Assembly: GCA_937900305.1 (NCBI GenBank)
Contig: CALCCV010000630.1
Coordinates: 1 to 10,523, forward strand
Length of the DNA stretch: 10,523 bases
DNA from: an uncultured Pseudobdellovibrionaceae bacterium
GTDB lineage: Bacteria > Bdellovibrionota > Bdellovibrionia > Bdellovibrionales > Bdellovibrionaceae
Direction of reading: 5' to 3'
The position numbers and the translations under genes were made by a program. This document shows positions 1 through 6,883 of the stretch, one piece after another. Numbering within the stretch: position 1 is the first letter of the stretch; every line of letters starts with the position of its first letter. A model generated the notes under the pieces. It was given only the letters and a program-made list of their open reading frames with translations. It was not told the origin of the DNA and made no database searches.

Positions 1-669
1 CCTCACTTGCAAAACACTGAAAGTCTCGATCACCTTTTAACTCGAGCCCTGGATCACTTTCACTCCGGCGCAGACTCATCCGTCTTGATCAACGCTGCGG
101 CGATTGTTTTCGACGGGCGGGTGCAAATTTTTTTAGGCCCTCAGGGAAGCGGAAAAAAAACGCTGGCCAAAGCCAGTTGGGAAATGGGCCGCGAAGTGAT
201 GGGGGTAGAAGAGGTGTTCTTGAGTTGGACTGAATTCGGAGAATTTTCAGCATCGGCCTCACCGGTCACCAACTTTCGGAGTTCACCATTTTTTTTAGTT
301 CGCGAATCTCCGCGCTGGAGTGTCTTGAGCCTGCCGGTAGGTCGATTCTTTATTCTTGAAAAGATGGGAATCATGAAGGTTGTTCCGCTGGAAATGGTAG
401 ATTTTTTACCAACCTTTTTAGCCAGTATTAAGTCGAATCCGCCTGAGCCGCACAAGGGTGCGTTCTATGCCGAGATCTCTGGTGCCTTACTTTGCCAAAA
501 ACACCAATTGCAAAAAATGAGCTATCCTCGCGGTTTCGATTTTTGGCCGCACGCATTTTCCCCCACTGCCGCTCCAGGTGCGGTTGCATTAAATCCATCG
601 ACTCCATCATCGACAGAAATTTCGGAGGTGGCAGCCCCTCCGATCGTCGAGGATCCTAAAGGGCCGTGA
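1..669 (+). CDS. P-loop protein resembling HPr-kinase-like ATPases, 5' end probably cut by the window edge
   Basis: The frame is open to the first base. The first usable start (TTG at 7) has no room for a ribosome-binding site, so the true start is probably outside the window. Counting from that TTG, a hydrophobic strand with the pattern NAAAIVFDGRVQIFLGP runs into a Walker A loop, GPQGSGKKT, at residues 44-52. The layout 'alanine-rich strand, small turn, strand, P-loop' is typical of HprK/PEPCK-like serine-kinase relatives, which often sit with peptide or sugar modification genes. The usual acidic motif after the P-loop is only weakly seen (GVEE, about 66-69). The last 35 or so residues are rich in Pro, Ala and Ser and look disordered. 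The gene converges on the minus-strand hydrolase and overlaps its end by 14 bases. ATP/GTP binding is likely; the substrate is unknown. Confidence 0.6.
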   Translation, partial: PHLQNTESLDHLLTRALDHFHSGADSSVLINAAAIVFDGRVQIFLGPQGSGKKTLAKASWEMGREVMGVEEVFLSWTEFGEFSASASPVTNFRSSPFFLVRESPRWSVLSLPVGRFFILEKMGIMKVVPLEMVDFLPTFLASIKSNPPEPHKGAFYAEISGALLCQKHQLQKMSYPRGFDFWPHAFSPTAAPGAVALNPSTPSSTEISEVAAPPIVEDPKGP

Positions 670-2257
670 CCCAAAGCGAGTTTCCGCGAACATAGATGTT
701 TCGCTCGGCCCAACGGCGAATCATGCTGCTTTCGAACGAGGTGAGCGGACCCACCACTTCTCGGTAGGCCGTCTCAACTCTCGACACAGGTATGACGTTG
801 CCGTTTGTAAAGGTGACTTGCAAATGCCAGTTCTCTTGCGATTCCACCACTTGAATTTGATCTATCGATAAACCAACCGGTGATTGATAAACTTCTTTAG
901 GGGAAAGACCCGATTGTTGCCGCAAGAAAAATGAAACCGCATCTTGAATGTCATTTCGACGGTAAGCCGCCGGAAAATAACAGTGCCCACCTTCTTCAAC
1001 GGTAAATAAATTCACTGGCTTCGGTAGATTCAAAGGGTCTACTTTTCCAAAATTTTCAGCAAAGGGCACAAGGGGATCATTTTCAGACGTAAAAATCCAC
1101 GTGGGAGTTTGGAGTTTAAAAAGATCGGCAAAGGCATTGTTTTGCTCCCAAAAATTTGGAGTTTTGTCGAAGCGGGCAAAGGTGGCCACGATTGCAGATT
1201 CGTTTTCATCCAAACCTCGGGTTTTGACGAAATCTTGCAGACGGTGGTTGGCCCAGAGGCCTAAAAAATATCGAGAGCTTTGCGTCGCCAATTTCGTAGC
1301 CACAGTCGACTTAAAATCCAAAACCGGGCAAAAAGAGACAAAGCTCTTTGGTGTAAACTTGGTATTGGCTAACCAGCGAATGGTCCCCAGCGAACCGAGT
1401 GAAACACTCATCAAGTGAACATCCGTCGTAATCGCCATGAGCGGATTTGCTGGCTGATGAAGCCATTCAAAGATTTCCTCGAGTTGCGATTGTTCGGTGG
1501 CCGCGCCAACTGAACCCGTCGGGTTGTCCTTGGCATAGTCAGAGCCCGTCGTGCTCGGCAGAATCAAAATATTAAACGGAGAGGCATCAAAGAACTGCTG
1601 AAACAAAAATCGTTCGGCATTTTGAAAACCGGCGTTCGAAAAGATGCCGCTGCGAAAGATCAATAGCGGTCGCTGGGCACCACCTTTGATGCCAAGGTAA
1701 CCACGAAGAGTAGACTGGTCGCGAAACCTCAATTCAACGGCCCGGTACCCTCGGTACTCATCAAAGTTGTAGTCGAGACCCAAAATGAGCGACGCCCTAA
1801 TAAATCTCAACGCCGGTGGATAAGCGATTTTCCGCTGGCAAGTGGTAATCCAAGTTTTCAAGCGAAATGCGGTCAGCCGGTTTGAATCCTCTATATCTTT
1901 CACGCCATTTTCGGTGTTTCCAGCAGCACCAGAACTTTCATCCCACAGTGACGGCAAAAAGCGACATTGCGGCTGCGTTTTCGCAAAATACTTACCGTGA
2001 TCAAGGCCCTCGTCCATAAAAACATCACTGCCGAGGTGAAGATTAAATAGGGGCCACAAATACAACGGCGCACTCGAACCCAAACTCTTGCGATCCTCGA
2101 ATTTCATTGGCGAAACAATTTGCAAAAGCCCACTCGTTTTGAAGCTCGCAAAAATTTCGTCGAAGCTCGCACTTCCTGCTTGCACTGACGCCGAAGTGAA
2201 AACAAGTCCGATCAAACAAATGGTCCATTGAATGAAATTCGAAAATACAGAGATCAT
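656..2257 (-). CDS. secreted alpha/beta-hydrolase-fold protein (533 aa)
   Basis: This is a probable exported serine hydrolase. The N-terminus (residues 1-27) is a signal peptide: a hydrophobic core around 10-20, then SVQAGS as the likely cleavage region. About 160 residues of unassigned sequence precede the hydrolase core. In the core, RPLLIFRSGIFS (196-207) is the strand and oxyanion region. The nucleophile elbow is SVSLG with Ser286, so the usual first Gly is Ser. The acid is probably Asp394 in TSENDPLVP and the base His425 in EEGGHCYF. A C-terminal segment of about 90 residues follows the catalytic His. The start is the first ATG with a plausible signal peptide; a weak AAAGG lies just before it. 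The substrate cannot be read from the sequence: a lipase, esterase or peptidase role are all possible. It is not obviously in an operon with anything seen here. Confidence 0.85.
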   Translation of the reverse strand: MISVFSNFIQWTICLIGLVFTSASVQAGSASFDEIFASFKTSGLLQIVSPMKFEDRKSLGSSAPLYLWPLFNLHLGSDVFMDEGLDHGKYFAKTQPQCRFLPSLWDESSGAAGNTENGVKDIEDSNRLTAFRLKTWITTCQRKIAYPPALRFIRASLILGLDYNFDEYRGYRAVELRFRDQSTLRGYLGIKGGAQRPLLIFRSGIFSNAGFQNAERFLFQQFFDASPFNILILPSTTGSDYAKDNPTGSVGAATEQSQLEEIFEWLHQPANPLMAITTDVHLMSVSLGSLGTIRWLANTKFTPKSFVSFCPVLDFKSTVATKLATQSSRYFLGLWANHRLQDFVKTRGLDENESAIVATFARFDKTPNFWEQNNAFADLFKLQTPTWIFTSENDPLVPFAENFGKVDPLNLPKPVNLFTVEEGGHCYFPAAYRRNDIQDAVSFFLRQQSGLSPKEVYQSPVGLSIDQIQVVESQENWHLQVTFTNGNVIPVSRVETAYREVVGPLTSFESSMIRRWAERNIYVRGNSLWVTAL

Positions 2258-2332
2258 AGCCTTTAGGATTCAAAAGATTAGATCCAAAGGCAAATGTAAA
2301 TCGTCTGCGTAAGTCACTCGCGCGCAAATTGA

Positions 2333-2548
2333 AAGAAAGACTGTGCAGATTGTTGTTTGTCAGCCGGCTATGAATTCAATGTGGGTTGGGCTGTGGACAA
2401 CTCGTTTCTCATCCTGGGTGGATTGAATGCCAGCCAATTTATTGGCGGAGCCGCCAAACAAGGAATCATTTTCGACGGCCAGACTGTCTGAAGAGTCCTT
2501 GCAGCTCTCAACCAGTGGCTTGAAATCGGCGCGCGCGTGACATTTTAA
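2333..2548 (+). pseudogene. C-terminal remnant of an outer-membrane beta-barrel protein
   Basis: One reading frame stays open from 2333 to TAA at 2546-2548, except for an in-frame TGA at 2489-2491. Before the TGA it encodes barrel-like strands (AGYEFNVGWAV, then NSFLILGGL). After the TGA the same frame gives QWLEIGARVTF and stops. A last strand of alternating residues ending in Phe is the classic C-terminal signal of Gram-negative outer-membrane proteins. No ATG start or signal peptide is found upstream in this frame (a stop lies at 2330-2332), so the N-terminal part is gone. This fits a decayed relative of the outer-membrane gene just downstream. The alternative is a chance open frame, which would be unlikely to end in such a barrel motif. 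The left boundary is uncertain. Confidence 0.5.
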
Positions 2549-2603
2549 TATTCAAATTACAATTCAATTTTGAAATCGATTCAGGACTTTCGTCGATCTA
2601 GCG

Positions 2604-2643
2604 ACTGTCTAAACTTTAAGGAACTGTCGAAAATTTAGACGGT
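2604..2643. repeat. 14-bp-arm inverted repeat upstream of the outer-membrane protein gene
   Basis: The left arm ACTGTCTAAACTTT (2604-2617) pairs with AAAATTTAGACGGT (2630-2643) around a 12-base loop. There is one mismatch and one G-T pair. No T-run follows on either strand, so it does not look like an intrinsic terminator. It lies 72 bp before the start codon at 2716 and could be an operator or an mRNA leader structure. Confidence 0.5.
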
Positions 2644-2715
2644 GTTCTGCGAGTGAAATCATGGCCTTGTCTTTGCTCTATCTGGTAATGAATAATGTTG
2701 TTACTGGAGGCACTC

Positions 2716-3381
2716 ATGAAACTTTCCCTCACTCTTTTGCTCACCATCTTGTCGGGATCTTTAGCTTATGCTCAAGCCGAGCCACAGGCCGGCCAAAGCG
2801 AAGTGAACGTTGGCAATATGGAGTTGGAAGGTCCACAAGGTCGCAAATTGGTGCCAATTCTTGCCCTCAGTCAAACTTCTTTACAGGCGCGCGATCGAGC
2901 TAACGTGACCTCCAAAGGATCTTACGAAGTGGCAGCCGGTGCACTTTATGAAATTCCCGCTGGCAAAGGCAAGTTGCGTACTGGAATCGTGTACATGCCA
3001 ATCAAAGGACACCTCACCGAAACGAACGGTCAAGAGAGCATCGTGAGTGTCAATCAAGTGGCGATTCCGGCTGAGTTTCATTATCAAATCGCCCGCGAAC
3101 ATGTCGATGGACTTTACCTGAAGGGCTCGGGTGCAATTGCATTCAAAACAAGTTCAAAAATTGAAGGTTCCACAGCCGTTGTGGCCGCTGATAACTCAGT
3201 GGACGGTGCTGCCGATTTAATCCTTGGCCTCGGAATTGGTAAAAACGTCATTTTGAATTCAAAAATGGATTTGGGATTTGAAGCACAGGTACTGAAAGGT
3301 CAGCTGGGCTATAAAATCCAAGATCAAACTCTGGATCAATCCGTCATTCAGGGCATGATGACCCTGAATATCAAATTGTAA
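2716..3381 (+). CDS. small outer-membrane beta-barrel protein (221 aa)
   Basis: I chose ATG at 2716 because GGAGG (2706-2710) lies five bases before it and a clean signal peptide follows at once: MKLSL, a Leu-rich core, then SLAYAQA with cleavage near residues 19-21. An in-frame ATG at 2695 would add seven residues and place the ribosome site inside the gene. The mature protein of about 200 residues has repeated amphipathic strands separated by polar turns, for example YEVAAGALYEIP, LRTGIVYMPI and AADLILGLGIG. It ends in GMMTLNIKL. This suits an 8- to 10-strand barrel of the OmpA/OmpW-like size class. The final residue is Leu, not the usual Phe. There are no cysteines. The role may be structural or a small-molecule channel; nothing identifies a ligand. 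The broken barrel remnant upstream may be a decayed paralogue. Confidence 0.8.
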   Translation: MKLSLTLLLTILSGSLAYAQAEPQAGQSEVNVGNMELEGPQGRKLVPILALSQTSLQARDRANVTSKGSYEVAAGALYEIPAGKGKLRTGIVYMPIKGHLTETNGQESIVSVNQVAIPAEFHYQIAREHVDGLYLKGSGAIAFKTSSKIEGSTAVVAADNSVDGAADLILGLGIGKNVILNSKMDLGFEAQVLKGQLGYKIQDQTLDQSVIQGMMTLNIKL

Positions 3382-3394
3382 TCCTAACTGATAA

Positions 3395-3437
3395 ATTCGC
3401 TGATAAAAAATCGCGGCGAATCTCGAATCTAGCGATT
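3395..3437. terminator. possible terminator between convergent genes
   Basis: Two overlapping dyads lie in the 63-bp gap. ATTCGC (3395-3400) pairs with GCGAAT (3416-3421). AATCGC (3409-3414) pairs with GCGATT (3432-3437); read on the minus strand, the latter is followed by six T (3405-3410 on the plus strand). The second would serve the minus-strand lipoprotein gene. The stems are short and the loops long, so this is a weak call. Confidence 0.3.
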
Positions 3438-3444
3438 GAAAAAT

Positions 3445-4464
3445 CTAACGAATCGTTACGTCCTCGAGTCGCTGAACAATCACCTGGGGATTGGCTTGAT
3501 TGGGATCTTGAAAGTTCACGGTGCCTTTCACCGTGACCACTAAGCCTCTTTTGAGCAACTTATTGCGATCATTGACGGCTGCGATGGTCGAACCATCCCA
3601 GGCGGCCTGCAGTTTGCTGCGAATGCGCTCAAACAACTCAGGACTGTCGAAGTTCACAATCGTGTATTCCAACGTCTGTTGGTCCGCCAGAACCTTTTGA
3701 AACGCAAACACGTTAAACAACACCTGTGGACTTTTCGGGAAAAGAACGAGGTCTCCAGAGTATTCAACTGTCTTTCCATGCTGGGCGCTGATGGCCTCCA
3801 AAACTTCCAACGCCCCTGCTTCTTCTTTCAGATTCAAATGCGTGATCTGAGTGGGACGATCTCGAAGTTCGTAGCTAATTTTAACGATGTCTCCCCGAGC
3901 GATGGCCTTTGCGGCCGTCTGGTGGGAGGCGGGAACAAGAACTGGCAAAATAGTTCCGTTGTAATCCACAACCAACATTTTTCCATCCCCGTGGCTCGCA
4001 TGGACTTTGCCAATCAGACTGGAGCGGCCCAGTAAATCATCAGGTAATTTAACCTTATATTCATATTTCCCCAAATTTTCAGAGTAGGGGGTCACCATCG
4101 CGACTTCACTGGCATTAATGTGCAAGAAGGGCCGAGCTTCTGTTGTCAATTGGCCCCGCAGCTTGATCTTATCATGTCGTTTCAAACCCTTAATGGTGGT
4201 CCAGACGTCAGAGGTAGAACCCAACAAGGCAAAGTGTTGGTAGTCAAAAAAACTGGAGCCTCGAGCTGTAACCACGTACCGATTGTTGACGGTGTCGATT
4301 CCGTGGACTTCGACGGTTGCACTTCCGTCAGCCAATTGAGTTTTAAAAGCGGCCAAATCAAATGCACGACTGGGGGTAGAGTACAAAGAGCTGCAGGCGA
4401 TGAGCACCAAACTGAAAACACCAACCGAAATAACCTGAGATGGAAATCTTTTGAAATGAATCAT
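3445..4464 (-). CDS. predicted lipoprotein, possibly with repeated OB-like domains (339 aa)
   Basis: I do not recognise the family. Residues 1-24 form a lipoprotein signal: basic start, hydrophobic stretch VISVGVFSLVLIA, then Cys24 in the lipobox LIAC. Ser at +2 suggests outer-membrane sorting. The mature part is beta-rich. Three segments share the plan 'VxGxV / strand / strand / KxRGxL / INxxxVxxV' seen in OB folds: about 50-125 (ending KLRGQL, then LHINASEVAMV), about 148-213 (SLIGKVHAS, then VKISYEL, then THLNL) and about 232-336 (YSGDLV, then VTVKGTV, then VIVQRLEDV). The repeat reading is by eye only. GGAG lies just upstream of the ATG (minus strand), supporting this start. It is downstream of and on the same strand as the acyl-CoA synthetase, but a likely terminator separates them. 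A periplasmic nucleic-acid or glycan-binding role is possible but unsupported. Confidence 0.75.
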   Translation of the reverse strand: MIHFKRFPSQVISVGVFSLVLIACSSLYSTPSRAFDLAAFKTQLADGSATVEVHGIDTVNNRYVVTARGSSFFDYQHFALLGSTSDVWTTIKGLKRHDKIKLRGQLTTEARPFLHINASEVAMVTPYSENLGKYEYKVKLPDDLLGRSSLIGKVHASHGDGKMLVVDYNGTILPVLVPASHQTAAKAIARGDIVKISYELRDRPTQITHLNLKEEAGALEVLEAISAQHGKTVEYSGDLVLFPKSPQVLFNVFAFQKVLADQQTLEYTIVNFDSPELFERIRSKLQAAWDGSTIAAVNDRNKLLKRGLVVTVKGTVNFQDPNQANPQVIVQRLEDVTIR

Positions 4465-4554
4465 CGCTTTCTCCGTTCTTTTCTCTATTTTTCAAAATTG
4501 CTATTCAAACTGTCATTAAAATAACGATCCTCAAAATAAAAGCAACTGCCGCCT

Positions 4555-4579
4555 GAGATGTTACCATTGCGGACATCTC
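4555..4579 (-). terminator. hairpin directly after the acyl-CoA synthetase stop codon
   Basis: A perfect 7-bp inverted repeat, GAGATGT / ACATCTC, with an 11-base loop begins right after the TAA of the synthetase on the minus strand. A T-rich tract (CTTTTATTTT) follows about 13 bases later instead of directly, so termination may be inefficient. It could also protect the mRNA end. Confidence 0.4.
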
Positions 4580-6160
4580 TTAAACCAAAGGCGAAAGTGA
4601 AATTTCACCGGCTTGCCACTCACGCTGCAGTTCACGTTTCAGAATTTTTCCGCTGTCGCCTTTGGGTAGGGTGGGCACGGTTACGAAATGCTTAGGGATT
4701 TTAAATTTTGCAAGGTTCTGTTGGCAGTGTCGCAGAAGGTCTGTCTGAGTGGGAGGTGTGGCTTTTGATTTCGGATCGAGCACCAGAAAGGCCTGCCCGA
4801 CCTCGCCCCATTTGTCGTCAGGTATGCCAATCACGGCGACCTCTAAAATGCCCGGAATGGCCCGAAGAACAGCTTCCACCTCTGTCGGATAAACATTTTC
4901 ACCGCCTGAAATGAACATGTCTTTCTTGCGGCCCACAACATAAAAATAGCCTTCACTGTCAAACCTAACAAGATCCCCGGTGTGTAGCCAGCCATCGCGA
5001 ATGGTTTCAGCGGTGGCTTTGGGATTGCGCCAATACTCGGTCATACACATGGGCCCTTTTAAACAAAGTTCACCAATCGTGTCGGCGCCCAGCTCGTGGT
5101 TTTCGTCATCAACCACTTTCACTTGAGTGTAAAAATTTGCAAATCCGATCGATCCCATTTTTCGCTGAGAGTCTCGCTCGCTCAGCGAAAAAACATTAGG
5201 CCCAAATTCAGTCAGACCATAACCTTGGCGAATCGGCACCCCCTTGGCCTGCCAGGTCTTGATCGACTCCACGGGCATTGGCTCGCCACCGACAATTGCA
5301 TAGCGCACCGATTTTAAATCGGCATCGGCAAATAGATTTTCACGCGACATCAGTTGCATGGTGGTCGGTACACCAAAAATCAAAGTGGTCTGATGCTCCG
5401 TCGACAACGACAAAACCTGTGCGGGATCAAATTTCTTAGTTAAGATGACCGTCGCACCATGATGCAACAGCGGAGTGCTCAAGACATTCCACCCACCAGT
5501 GTGAAAAAGCGGTAAAAAAATCACTGCTGAATCGACACTGGAAAGTGAAAGTCGAAGTGCCGTATTGATCGAATTCCAAAACAACATCTGGTGGCTAAGG
5601 ACAGCTCCTTTCGGAAAACCTGTGGTCCCCGATGTATAAAGAATCATAACGGCATCGCGATTTTTGGTTGGCCAAACTTCTGCGGTATCTTGAAACTTAG
5701 TCGTTTTGAGAGATTCACTAAAACTGCCGGAGCCTTCCAAAGAGCACCATGCAGACGTCCGCGGCTCCGCCGATTCACGCCAGACAGAATGATAAATCTC
5801 CTGACCGACAAAAACTTTAGGTTCACTATCAGAGAGAATGTGATCTAACTCCCTTTGAGTCAGGCGAAAATTCATCGGCACTAAAATAGCGCCCAGTCGC
5901 TGGCAGGCAAAAAACAAAACAAAAAGATCTAAGCTATTTTGAGCTAACATTGCGACGCGATCACCACGTCCCACACCAAATTTTTGTTTGAGAAAATACG
6001 CGCCCGCGCAACTCTGGTGATAAAACTCACCATAGGAAAGTCTGCGACCTGAGTCGCCATCAATCAAAGCTGTTTTTTCAGGATGGAATTGGGCCCATTT
6101 CTTGAGCCAGTCTAATTCAATTTCTTCGATTTCTTCAATTTCAATTGATTTTTCGCCCAT
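4580..6160 (-). CDS. AMP-forming acyl-CoA synthetase (526 aa)
   Basis: The enzyme should activate a carboxylic acid, probably a fatty acid, to acyl-AMP and then acyl-CoA in the cytoplasm. All hallmark motifs of the adenylate-forming superfamily are present: the phosphate loop YTSGTTGFPKG (175-185), PLFHTGGWN (217-225), the adenine motif GYGLTE (313-318), WLHTGD with Asp396, the hinge region GRKKDMFISGGENVYP (410-425), and the catalytic Lys505 in SGKILKRE. The length is normal for medium/long-chain acyl-CoA ligases. I chose the ATG at 6160 because AAGGGGGA precedes it by a few bases and the N-terminal domain begins there; the frame is open 72 codons further upstream but without family-like sequence. 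Residues 6-16 are an odd Glu/Ile repeat (IEIEEIEEIEL). It is part of the lipid cluster with the synthase, dehydrogenase and hydrolases. The exact acid is not readable. Confidence 0.92.
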   Translation of the reverse strand: MGEKSIEIEEIEEIELDWLKKWAQFHPEKTALIDGDSGRRLSYGEFYHQSCAGAYFLKQKFGVGRGDRVAMLAQNSLDLFVLFFACQRLGAILVPMNFRLTQRELDHILSDSEPKVFVGQEIYHSVWRESAEPRTSAWCSLEGSGSFSESLKTTKFQDTAEVWPTKNRDAVMILYTSGTTGFPKGAVLSHQMLFWNSINTALRLSLSSVDSAVIFLPLFHTGGWNVLSTPLLHHGATVILTKKFDPAQVLSLSTEHQTTLIFGVPTTMQLMSRENLFADADLKSVRYAIVGGEPMPVESIKTWQAKGVPIRQGYGLTEFGPNVFSLSERDSQRKMGSIGFANFYTQVKVVDDENHELGADTIGELCLKGPMCMTEYWRNPKATAETIRDGWLHTGDLVRFDSEGYFYVVGRKKDMFISGGENVYPTEVEAVLRAIPGILEVAVIGIPDDKWGEVGQAFLVLDPKSKATPPTQTDLLRHCQQNLAKFKIPKHFVTVPTLPKGDSGKILKRELQREWQAGEISLSPLV

Positions 6161-6313
6161 GGTCCCCCTTCCAAAATGCCCTGTTGAGATGTCTCTCCAC
6201 GGTGGTGTTTTGTCAAGAAACCCTAACGAAGGAAGGTTGGGCCTTGGCCAATGCCAAAACTTGACAGGATTGTAAACAAAATTGGTCGTGTCTACTTTCA
6301 TGGACCGCTCAGA

Positions 6314-6358
6314 AACTATAAGACAACTATAACAACTATTCAGACGACTCTCAGACGA
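6314..6358. repeat. short direct repeats in the synthetase upstream region
   Basis: AACTAT occurs at 6314-6319, 6325-6330 and 6334-6339 (spacings 11 and 9). Directly after it CAGACGA occurs at 6341-6347 and 6352-6358 (spacing 11). The near-helical period suggests stacked binding sites on one DNA face. The block lies in the 281-bp divergent region between the synthetase (minus) and the small secreted protein (plus). Confidence 0.4.
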
Positions 6359-6441
6359 TCGCAGAAGGCTGAGCACAGGTTCTGACTTTGCACCTGGGAA
6401 ACCATGAACTTTATGAACTTGAAATTACAAAGGAGATTTTT

Positions 6442-6795
6442 GTGAAAAAAATGATTTTGGCAGTTTTAGTGCTTTTCTCTGGGAGTGCCTTCGCGGAGTG
6501 GCAGGATTCCTTTCCTTCAGAAGACTATAGTCGGACTCTCACGACGAATCGAAGCGTCTGCCCTGAGGTCATTGACGGAACGGTCAAATTTCCAATTGTT
6601 CGCACTCACGGTATTTGGGATTCAACAAAAGTGTATCGGCACGTCGCCCACTGCCAGCAGCAGGTCCAATGCAACAACAATGAAAGAATGGAAAGCTGGC
6701 CCGCATTGAGAAAATTAACTGATTCTGAACAACAAATGGGCGACGATTCGTATTGTATTCTCGGTGTGGAATGCAACTGCGTCAGTGACAATTAG
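6442..6795 (+). CDS. small secreted protein with six cysteines (117 aa)
   Basis: This family is not known to me. The GTG at 6442 is the likely start: AAAGGAG (6429-6435) sits six bases before it, and the product begins with a textbook signal peptide, KKMILAVLVLFSGSAFA, cut after Ala18. The frame extends further upstream, to an ATG at 6406 among others, but those starts lack a ribosome site and would bury the signal. The mature protein of about 99 residues has six cysteines at 40, 71, 77, 105, 111 and 113, enough for three disulfides, so a periplasmic or extracellular life is expected. The first mature residues (EWQDSFPSEDYS) are acidic and aromatic. It stands alone on the plus strand between two minus-strand lipid genes, so any link to their pathway is only positional. 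Its ribosome site differs from the G-run type of the lipid genes. Confidence 0.75.
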   Translation: MKKMILAVLVLFSGSAFAEWQDSFPSEDYSRTLTTNRSVCPEVIDGTVKFPIVRTHGIWDSTKVYRHVAHCQQQVQCNNNERMESWPALRKLTDSEQQMGDDSYCILGVECNCVSDN

Positions 6796-6883
6796 TTCGA
6801 CAGTTCGAACTATCTTCGATGGCCGGTCTAAGAAGAGCAAGCGAGGAACTTCGGCCCTCGCCATCTTTCTAGTAGCTAAGCGC
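6796..6883. terminator. convergent gap with dyads, likely bidirectional termination
   Basis: Two dyads lie between the stop of the small secreted protein (plus) and that of the synthase-like gene (minus). One is the palindrome AGTTCGAACT (6802-6811), preceded by another AGTTCGA (6794-6800). The other is a hairpin GCGAGG (6841-6846) / CCTCGC (6856-6861) with a 9-base loop, followed on the plus strand by CATCTTTCT. Neither has a strong T-run. Confidence 0.35.

Larger units (their letters stand above)
2258..2715. other. 458-bp gap between divergent genes
   Basis: This stretch separates the minus-strand secreted hydrolase from the plus-strand outer-membrane protein. It holds a coding remnant of an outer-membrane barrel (2333-2548), an AT-rich stretch (about 2546-2590) and a strong inverted repeat (2604-2643). 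Promoters for both flanking genes should lie here, but I see no convincing -35/-10 pair on either strand. Confidence 0.6.

Noticed and set aside
6248..6285. CCAAT/ATTGG inverted repeat upstream of the synthetase
   Set aside because: The arms are only 5 bp with a 28-base gap, which is expected by chance.
6161..6376. Upstream extension of the synthetase by 72 codons
   Set aside because: The extension has no family-like sequence, while the ATG at 6160 has a strong ribosome site and begins at the usual N-terminal domain.
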